A stretch of 64,000 nucleotides of DNA from Phragmites australis (Eukaryota > Streptophyta > Magnoliopsida > Poales > Poaceae). Shown one piece after another: positions 56,549-64,000 of the stretch. Under the pieces are notes generated by a model that was given only the letters and a program-made list of their open reading frames with translations, did not search any database and was not told the DNA's origin. Made by a program: the position numbers and the translations under genes. The first letter of the stretch is position 1. Every line of letters starts with the position of its first letter. Where the stretch lies: contig NC_084933.1 in assembly GCF_958298935.1 (NCBI RefSeq), positions 6,183,001 to 6,247,000 of the forward strand. The letters run 5' to 3'.

Positions 56549-57765
56549 CTCCTTGCATACATTGTTTGTTTTTGCCTAGGTGTTTGAACTAAGATGGTGA
56601 ACATATCTTGGTAACGTGTTGCTCTCTCAATGAGCAAACACAAAACCACATGGTGTGAATAAACTAGCATTTTTGCCATTAGGTGACCCTTGAGTGAGTT
56701 TCGCACAAAATGTGAATTAAAGTCCTAAGGAATCTCGTTCTAAATGAATCTTGGTCCTAGTACAATAATGGATTCATACAAGTCTGATTCCTTGGTCAAA
56801 TAACCATTTTTTGTTCCATTTGCTTCATTTGTCGTGTGTTAGATTTATTGGTCTATTTTAATACCAATTTATCAATTTTGATGTTCAGATCATGTTGATT
56901 TGCTTGTGATCATTGCTTTTATTGCTTGATTGTTCACTGATCACAAGTGGAAAGCCATCCAAAGTGTTCGACTGATCAACCTTTCTAAAAATCCATCCGA
57001 ATCTCAAGTTCCAAATCTCTCTAGCTACTGATCTACTGGAAATTTACGCATATCAGAACATCTAATCTATTGAAGTTCGCAGATTAATTCCTAGAGAAGT
57101 CATCCCATATCGGAACATCCGGTATTTCAAACTGGAACATCCGATCTTCAGCACATTCCTGGACATTTCTACTTATCAGAATTTTTGATCCCCAGATCGG
57201 AACTTCCGATGTGAAAAATTTTACAACATCTTTATCCATTGTGAAACATCTTTCTCTTCATTCCTTTCTTTTCACCGTCAGCCTCTCTCCACCTCTCGCG
57301 ACTCCATCGATGACCGGACCTTCCGAGAGACTGGAAATCCAACCTTCCTCTGATTTGGTTATCCCTCAGTTGGATACTTTGATACCCCTTCAGATCAAAG
57401 TCCAACTTCACTTTTGGACTCTTTCAAGGTAAATTCATCTCAAGATTTTCTCCCTCCAAATCGTAGATATCTTATGAATCCTTTCGGTGGAAGTCTAGCA
57501 TGTGGTTCTTAGTTCAGAGATTTTAGACCTCCTTTCAAAGTTATTCTCAAATCTTGTGGAAATCTTGATTTTGGTGGTAGGTCATGAAAATTGGAATATC
57601 CGATCGGGATAATCGGAAGTTCCAACCATATCATAATTTTTGGTTAAACAAATCGGAACTTTCGATGTTCATTGATTTCATCACTTGAGTTAGATTTTTG
57701 TGTTGATTTTCTTTCTACTTGATCTTAAGCACTTTCATATCATCATCATCTCAGGATCAGTGGAA
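56549..57765 (+). other. Sirevirus non-coding spacer between RNase H and the downstream ORF
   Basis: AT-rich, with repeated (T/C)CGGAACATCCG(G/A)T-type motifs (about 57108-57210, 57590-57670) resembling those in the element's own LTR (44160-44210). A small open frame at 57211-57432 has no recognised domain. Confidence 0.65.
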
Positions 57766-59169
57766 ATGGAAGAAGTACATCACTATGATAGGAGGACAAA
57801 GGCTAGGAACGATCCGAGTTTACAGGGAAGCTCAAGGGGTGTCAATATAAAGAGGACAACTGGCAAAGGCATGAATCCAAATCCCTTGCCCATTCATGGC
57901 TTGAGCGGAATGCTCAAATTGCAAATGTTGGAAGAGGTGATCCTTTACCACCTAAAAGTGGAAGAGCTCAAGAAAGTAGCTCAAGTGCCCAAGCTAAGAT
58001 TGAGGCAGATGTGTAGATGGGAGAACAAGGGGAGATTGGACCCCTAAGGATGGATAGGTCCGAAAGGACAAATGATCATGAAAGGCGTGTCATCAACTAC
58101 AGGGGCAAGGCTGTTGTTGTGAAGAGGGAAAGGGAATCTGATCTACAAGAGTATGATAGATTCTCCTCTGACAATCATTTTTGGAACTTCTTCTAGTAGG
58201 ATTTCTATGAGACAATGATCCTTCCCAAAAAGTATCCTACCTCTCTCATGTAGCGGATTGACAACGAGGTGATAGCTTCAACGAGGTGATAGCTACTTGT
58301 GATAATCAGAATCTGAAAAGGATCATGGCTTTTGAGTATCCTTTGTGCAATGAGTTAATTTCTCAGTTCTATGCCACCATGTACATGGAAAGAATGCTGC
58401 ATGAACCATTCACTGGATGACTAATGGCGTGCGGTACAAGATCAAGTACTCTACTTTTGCTAGGTTTTTGAGTTTCATAGCCAATGAGCATCACAACAAG
58501 GAGAGAATTCATAATGAGGTGGTCCTGTCCATAGGTGACATGGAGTTCATGTACAATGAAGATGAGGAATATGAACTTGGCACCACAAAAGGTCTTCTTC
58601 CTTTATATGCCTATTTTAATAGAATGTTTAGGAAGACCATTGCTCCAAAGGATGGAGAACACAAGGTAGTTTGACATGTTCAATTTCATTTGGTAAGAGA
58701 TTCGCCTCACCTCCATTGATCTGAAGAGAGGTTGTGGATATGCTTCTTACATTATATTCATGATTGAGAAGGTCACCAACCTCACATTTCAAAAGGAGCA
58801 TAGGCACATAAGGATGCATGTGAGAATTATTAAGCCATCGTCCAGGAGATCGCGAGCTTCCACCTCTAGGAGAGAGAAATCACAACCAGTTGAGTCTTCT
58901 TTCTCCTCCACCCTACGGATTCTAAAGTCCATCTTTTGCCTTTGCAAAAATACTTCTATGAGGGATGGAAGAAGCTCACTAGGAGAGTCAAGGAGATTCA
59001 CAGGCATCTTGACATTCAGCCACCTTCCTCTCCCGATGGCGCTAAGGTAGAGGACAATGAGGAGGATGTGATTGAGGATCCATTCCATGAAGCTCTGGCT
59101 CCCGCTCACACCTCCGAGTCTAAAGAAGAAGAGGAAGAGGGCGATGAAGAGGAGGACAGCAATGAGTAG
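57766..59169 (+). pseudogene. Sirevirus downstream ORF (position of env-like gene), degenerate
   Basis: From ATG 57766 a hydrophilic N-terminus (MEEVHHYDRRTK) leads after a frameshift near 58040 to a MDRSERTNDHERRVINYRGK segment, then TNGVRYKIKYSTFARFLSF, LLPLYAYFNRMFRKTIAP and an acidic C-terminus (59040-59166). Similar ORFs are found between pol and the 3' LTR in grass Sirevirus-like elements and are sometimes called env-like because of position; I see no signal peptide or membrane segment, so that label is only positional. An 18-bp direct repeat (AACGAGGTGATAGCTTC type, 58262-58292) adds a frameshift. Function unknown. Confidence 0.55.
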
Positions 59170-59701
59170 TTGGTTCACTTGGCTTTCTTTCTTCCTTTTT
59201 GGTGTCTTGATGCCAAAAGGGGAGAGAAAAGCTTAGTCACATATCTCAAGATATCTTCGTTTCCTTTCCTTTGTGATCAGTCAGATATTGAATTTGTTTT
59301 ATTTGGTTTTTAATTATTGAACTTTGTTTAAATACTATAAGACTTAAGTTATGCTACTTTGTGATGTTTTATTTAATGGATGCTATCTTTATCTAGTGAT
59401 TGTTTGTTATGCCATGTCATATGTCATTTTATTTCATATTCTTGTGCGATGATATGCTTAAGCATCCATTTTTTTTCTTGCTCTGATCATATTGTTCATA
59501 ATTCACATATGCTTTACACCCCATGAATGCTAAGATGTAGGGGAGTTCTCACACAATTTCTTTCAAGATGTGCATTTGTTTCTCAAAACAAATTTCTTAC
59601 AACGCACACCTTTAGGGGGAGATCACCATATATGTTAGCATTAAAAAAATTCATTTAAAATTCTTGTAAGCTTTAATCGAGTTTTCATCAATCACCAATG
59701 A
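59170..59701 (+). other. Sirevirus 3' non-coding part with polypurine tracts
   Basis: It contains TGATGCCAAAAGGGGAGA (about 59208), TGTAGGGGAGTTC (about 59537) and TTTAGGGGGAGATC (about 59612), the repeated polypurine motifs known upstream of Sirevirus 3' LTRs. The last stretch ends TTTTCATCAATCACCAA, after which the usual final polypurine tract and LTR are missing and gypsy sequence begins. Confidence 0.7.
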
Positions 59702-60830
59702 TGGCATCATCCTCCCTTTCTTGAATTGAAGTCGTCCTCGACGGTAACTCAGCTCCTTCTTACAAATATGGCTTTAAATCTGTAACATTAAATGTGGGAC
59801 TAACCCTAAAATCTACACGCAACTCAAGCTTTTATGTATTATCTTTAATCTTTCAATAACTTTAAAAGTACCATCAGCTCGAGGCATCAATTCAGATTTT
59901 CTCAAATCAGGGAATTTATCCTTTCTCAAATACAACCAAACAAGATCACTAGGTTCAAAAGTAACATGTTTCCTTCTCTGATCACCAGCAAGTTTATACC
60001 TAGCATTACTCTATATTATCCTTAGTTGTCTCATGCATTTTTAAGATCAATTTAGCATGTTGCTTAGCATCATAATTTACCTTCTACGAAGATGAAATAG
60101 GTAATAAATCAATTGGAGCATGAGATACGAAACCATAAACAATATGAAGAGGGCACATATTTGTATTAGAATGCAGCCAACGATTATGAGCAAAACTCAA
60201 TATGAGGTAAATATTCTTCCCACATTTTCAAATTCTTTTTCAACATAGCCCTAAGCATTGTAGATAATGTTCTATTAACAACTTCAGTTTATACATCAGT
60301 TTGAAGATGACAAGTAGTAGAAAATGATATCTTAGTCCCCAATTGTCCATAAGGTTCTCCAAAAGTGACTAATGAATTTAGCATCACGATCTGAAACTAT
60401 AGTATTAGGCACACAATGCAAGAAAACAATTTCACGAAAGAATAAATAAGCAATATTTGTAGCATCATCACTCTTATGACATGAAATAAAATATGTCATT
60501 TTAGAAAATCGATCCACAACCACAAAGATACTATCCCTCCCGTTCTTGTTTCTAGGAAATCCTAAAACAAAGTCCATCGATATATCTTTCCAATAAGTAG
60601 TAGGAATAGGGAGATGCATATATAAACCATGCGGATTAAGTCATGACTTAGCTTGATAACATGTAGTGCATCGAGCAACGAATAGCTTGACGTCCCGCCT
60701 CATCCTCAGCCAGAAGAAGTGGTTAGCAAGTATGTCCTCCATCTTCTTAACACAGAAGTGTCCTATCAGCGCACCACCGTGCACTTCCTGTAACATCAAA
60801 ATACGAACAGAGCTATCTGTGATGCATAGC
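59702..60830 (-). pseudogene. Gypsy integrase and C-terminal tail
   Basis: On the minus strand: an HHCC zinc-binding region (HGGALIGHF...CTTC, about 60780-60660), a stop near 60643, then [13 protein letters not shown] (first acid), [13 protein letters not shown] and IVSDRDAKF (second acid) in 60619-60332, a frameshift, and a TEVVNR-type segment (third acid, about 60285). A tail ending in LRVDF...LKPYL and a SIQERED-type phrase reaches 59720. Chromodomain presence cannot be judged. Confidence 0.8.
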
Positions 60831-61196
60831 TTGTTAGCATGAAATACAAATTCTTCATTGATGAAGAACTTATTCTAAGTCCTTCCCTCTTTACAGTTTA
60901 GAAAGATATCATTGAAATATGCATCATGGGCATATTGATCTTTAAACATTTCAAGTCCAAAAATCTTGACGCCATGTTGTGAAAGCATGGTATGTCGATG
61001 AGACAATGCATCTGCAATAGCAGTTTATTTACCCTTTTTTGTGTTGGATGACATAGGGAAAAGACTCAATGAATTCAACCCACTTAGCATGTCTATGGTT
61101 TAGTTTGCTTTGACTTCTAAAATGCTTCAAAGACTCATGATCAGAATGTATCACAAATTCTTTAGGCCAAAGACAATGTTGCCATTTTTTCAAAGC

Positions 61197-62260
61197 TCAA
61201 ACTAAAGCATATAATTCCTTATCATAATTCGAATAGTTCAAACCAGGCCTACTTAATTTCTCGTTGAAATAAGCTACTAGTTTGCCTTCTTGCAATAAAA
61301 CACCACCAAGTCCCATGCCACTAGCATCACATTTAAGCTCAAATATCTTATTAAAATCTGGAAGCTGCAGCAAAGGAGCGTGTGTCAACTTATCTTTCAA
61401 TATCGTAAAGGCTTCTTCTTGTGTGCCACTCCAAATGAATGGAACATCCTTCTTCGTAAGCTCATTCATAGGTGCAGAAATTGTGCTGAAATGCTTCATA
61501 AAGTGATAATAAAATCCAGCCAGTCCTAAAAAACTTTGCACCTAGGTGACCATTATTGGGGTTGGCTAACTCTGAATAGCTTCGATCTTGGCTTTATCAA
61601 CTTCAATTCCCTACGGGGTCACAACATAGCTAAGAAATGATACTTGATTTGTGCAAAAGATGCACTTCTCGAGGTTACCAAACAAACGTGCATTTCATGG
61701 AGCATAAAAAAACAGCACATAAATTGTTCAACATATTTGCCTATAGATGTACTATATATCATAATATCATCAAAGTATACTACCACAAATTTGCCAATAA
61801 AATCACGCAAAACTTTGTTCATCAACCTCATTAAGGTACTAAGGGTGTTAGTCAAACCAAATAGTATAGCCGGCCACTCATATAACCCAAACTTACTTTT
61901 GAACGTTGTTTTCCATTCATCTCCTAATGTCATGTGAATTTAGTGATAGCCACCATGCAAAACAACATTAGAGAACACAACAGAGACACTCAATTGGTCA
62001 AGCATATCATCGAACCTAGGAATAGATAGGCTATAACAGATAGTAATATTATCGATAGCTCTCCAATCTACACACATACACCATGAATCATCTTTTTTAG
62101 GAACAAGAATCATAGGAACATCAAATGGGCTAAGTGATTCATGCACGTACCCTTTATCAAGAATCCTTTGTACTTGGCGCTGAATCTCTTTGTTCTCCTC
62201 TAGATTGGTTCGGTATGGTGCATGGTTGGGCAGCAAGGCACCGGAGATTAGATCAATTTG
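61197..62260 (-). pseudogene. Gypsy reverse transcriptase and RNase H
   Basis: On the minus strand: HAPYRTNLEENKEIQRQVQ, SPFDVPMILVPKKD and a VDWRAIDNIT segment (62236-61940), [15 protein letters not shown], a YFDDIMIYS active-site box (about 61765), then FLGLAGFYYHFMKHFS, LKCDASGMGLGGVL and an LNYSNYDKELYALV segment (61541-61197). Order and the YFDD box fit Ty3/gypsy. Stops near 61938 and 61617 and frameshifts break the frame. Confidence 0.85.
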
Positions 62261-62469
62261 GTGCTCAATCCCATGTATCGATGGTAATCCTGGTGGTGCT
62301 TCTTTTGGAAAAACATCATTGTACTCCTACAAAATGTTAGCGACAAGAGGAGGCAAAAAAGAAATCGTATTCTCAAATGAAAATGAAGCTTCTCTGCACA
62401 CGAAAGCATAGCAAACAAAATTACTAGCATCAAATTCATGCATATCAGATTTGCTAGCAAGGAAACTCA

Positions 62470-63210
62470 ACCCTTTAAGTTTAGTCTCTTATTTACTAGT
62501 TGTAATAGGTTTATCTTTCTTCTTATGTTGCTCAAATTCTCTTGCTACAATCTGATTTTTACTTTTTGATGACTCCTAATTCTTCTCCCTACTAGCTCTA
62601 GCAAGATCATCTTTAACAATCGGTTCAAGAGTCATAGGATGTAACATAATTTTGTGTCCTTGATGCATGAGAGATTTTTATTAGTTTTATCATGATGCAC
62701 ACGATTTGTATCATACTAGCATGGCCTACCTAATAACATAGAAGAAGCTTGCATAGGCACAATATCACAATCAACCAAATCATGATATGAAGCCAAAGCA
62801 AAGTGTACTCTCACCGTTCATGTTACCTTAATCTTACTACTGTCGTTGAACCATTGAATGTAGTATTGATGCGGGTTTTATCATGTAGGCAGCGCTAACT
62901 TCTCTACTAAATCGATGCTTGCCAAGTTGTTGCAACTTCCTCCATCGATAATGATCTGAATCGAACGTTCCTTGATGACACCCTTGATTTGGAATAGATT
63001 GTGTCGCTGATTTTTCTCCGCACGTCTTGGTTGAGCACTAAGTACTCATTGTGCTATAATGCTCAAATATCAGTCGGCATCATCGACGTGGATGTGTTCC
63101 ACATCATGATCAGTATTGTGACCTTCTTCTTCATTCGCAGCAAGCATCGCATAAGTTTCCCCATCAAAATTTATTGTTGAATCATACTCGCCATCTTCAC
63201 GAATACTCAT
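62470..63210 (-). other. Gypsy protease region (no clear domain)
   Basis: This lies between the CCHC knuckle and reverse transcriptase, where the aspartic protease belongs. No intact D-S/T-G motif was recognised in a continuous frame. The sequence is AT-rich and broken by stops. Confidence 0.45.
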
Positions 63211-63213
63211 TAC

Positions 63214-63990
63214 TCATTTACTTGGACATTCCCTCATCGTGTGACCGAAACCTAGGAAGCGACAGCATTGTGTTTCCTTTGTCTTCTCAGTAGAAGCAAT
63301 AGAGGATGAAGAACTCTTGGCTGGTGCTACGAAAACACTTTTTGTCGGTGTTGATGCTCTTTTCTCTGGAGTGGTTGTAGAGGGAGATGGTTTGCAGTCT
63401 GTAGCATTTGATGTCATGGTACGATTGGACGGAATAACGGAACTGCTAGAAGTCTATGGCATACTCCGACCTACATAAATATTAGTTCGATTCTTGTTTT
63501 GGTGTCCCTGCACTTCAAGTTCAGCTTTACAAGCAAGATGGAACAAGCGGGTGATATTATTATATTCTTTAAAATCTAATATGTCCTGAATTTCACGTTT
63601 TAAACCACCCATAAAATGAGTCATCATTGCATCTTCAAATTCATTAAGACCATAACGAATCAAACCAATTTGCAACTCCTGATAATACTCTTCTAGAGAA
63701 TTAGTTCCTTGATTTAATCATTGCAACTTATTTAGCAAATCACGAGCATGATAAGAAGGCACAAACCTATATCTCATTTCTTGTTTCAATCCTTCCCAAG
63801 TGGTAGGAATAGCATTAGGGTGTGCACAACAATGTTCACACCACCAAACAGATGCAAAGCTTGTAAATTCACTAGTGGCAGCTCTAACTCTTCTATTATC
63901 AGAGTATTCATGACAAATAAATTTTTGATCAACTAGAAGCTCCCAACTTAAGTAATCATCAAGGTCATACTTGCCATAAAATGGAGGCAT
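63214..63990 (-). pseudogene. Gypsy gag with zinc-knuckle segment
   Basis: On the minus strand from 63990: MPPFYGKYDLDDYLSWE, FTSFASVWWCEH and WEGLKQEMRYRFVPSYHARD (capsid-like retrotransposon gag domain), then GLIRYGLNEFEDAMMTHFMGGLK and a LFHLACKAELEVQ phrase (63675-63454), and a Ser/Thr-rich stretch with a CCRFLGFGHTMRECPSK knuckle (63417-63214). A stop at 63715-63717 separates the first two parts. The frame may start beyond the window, since the ATG at 63990 is internal-looking. Confidence 0.8.
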
Positions 63991-64000
63991 TGTAAATTTT

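Larger units (their letters stand above)
43567..59701 (+). mobile_element. Sirevirus-like Ty1/copia retrotransposon, degenerate, with nested insertions
   Basis: A 5' LTR (ending 44294), a primer site TGGTATCAGAGC (44297-44308), gag, protease, integrase, reverse transcriptase, RNase H, a further ORF downstream of pol, and a conserved internal polypurine motif TGATGCCAAAAGGGGAGA (near 59208) follow in Sirevirus order. The element is interrupted at about 47850-55003 by a minus-strand LINE. It ends without a recognisable 3' LTR at about 59701, where gypsy sequence begins. Frameshifts and stops are frequent throughout, so it is old and inactive. Confidence 0.85.
59702..64000 (-). mobile_element. 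Ty3/gypsy retrotransposon, truncated, continuing past the window
   Basis: Reading right to left: gag (64000-63454), a CCHC-like knuckle, protease region, reverse transcriptase, RNase H, integrase and a C-terminal tail. This RT-RNase H-integrase order is diagnostic of Ty3/gypsy. The left limit is where pol coding ends (a SIQEREDD-type tail near 59720) and Sirevirus sequence starts; no 3' LTR is present on that side. The 5' LTR must lie beyond 64000. Many stops and frameshifts mark it as inactive. Confidence 0.88.

Overview
The window looks like a nuclear segment of a grass (Poaceae) genome. It has spliced plant genes with GT-AG introns, an AT-rich background, a Stowaway MITE, Sirevirus-type Ty1/copia elements whose primer sites match initiator tRNA-Met (TGGTATCAG...), a Mutator-like transposon, LINEs and a Ty3/gypsy element. 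The species cannot be named from sequence alone. There are no prokaryotic features. Only two host genes look intact; most of the rest is transposable-element DNA, often nested.

Region 1 (1-14.8 kb, + strand) is most of a class IV sirtuin gene (plant SRT1, SIRT6-like). Thirteen coding exons, all in frame with each other, run from 234 to 14648; the first coding exon lies upstream of the window. A 4.67-kb Ty1/copia element (603-5272, 5-bp target duplication GAGTG) sits in one intron, and a 3.2-kb intron carries a decayed LTR-retroelement remnant and a complete Stowaway MITE (9700-9963).

Region 2 (14.8-33.2 kb) is intergenic. A broken UDP-glycosyltransferase gene (N-terminus at 17555-17700, continuation at about 30285-30680) is split by a probable hAT-type remnant. 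That remnant is itself split by an 11.7-kb LTR element (18582-30246, minus strand, target duplication GGGCC) with 2.55-kb LTRs, a gag gene and no recognisable pol. A (TA)n tract of about 105 bp, small inverted-repeat elements and a LINE 3' fragment complete the region.

Region 3 (33.35-37.28 kb, + strand) is an intact four-exon gene for ER membrane complex subunit 8/9 (210 residues).

Region 4 (37.3-43.6 kb) has a long fold-back element and a full-length Mutator-like transposon (39457-43305) with 65-82 bp terminal inverted repeats and a perfect 9-bp target duplication. Its transposase gene stays in one frame but carries five stop codons.

Region 5 (43.6-64 kb) is a transposon nest. A + strand Sirevirus-like copia element (about 43.57-59.70 kb) is split by a minus-strand LINE (about 47.85-55.0 kb), which is split by a 2.94-kb probable solo LTR (48277-51218, target duplication CTTCC). 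A truncated minus-strand Ty3/gypsy element abuts the Sirevirus at about 59.70 kb and leaves the window at 64000.
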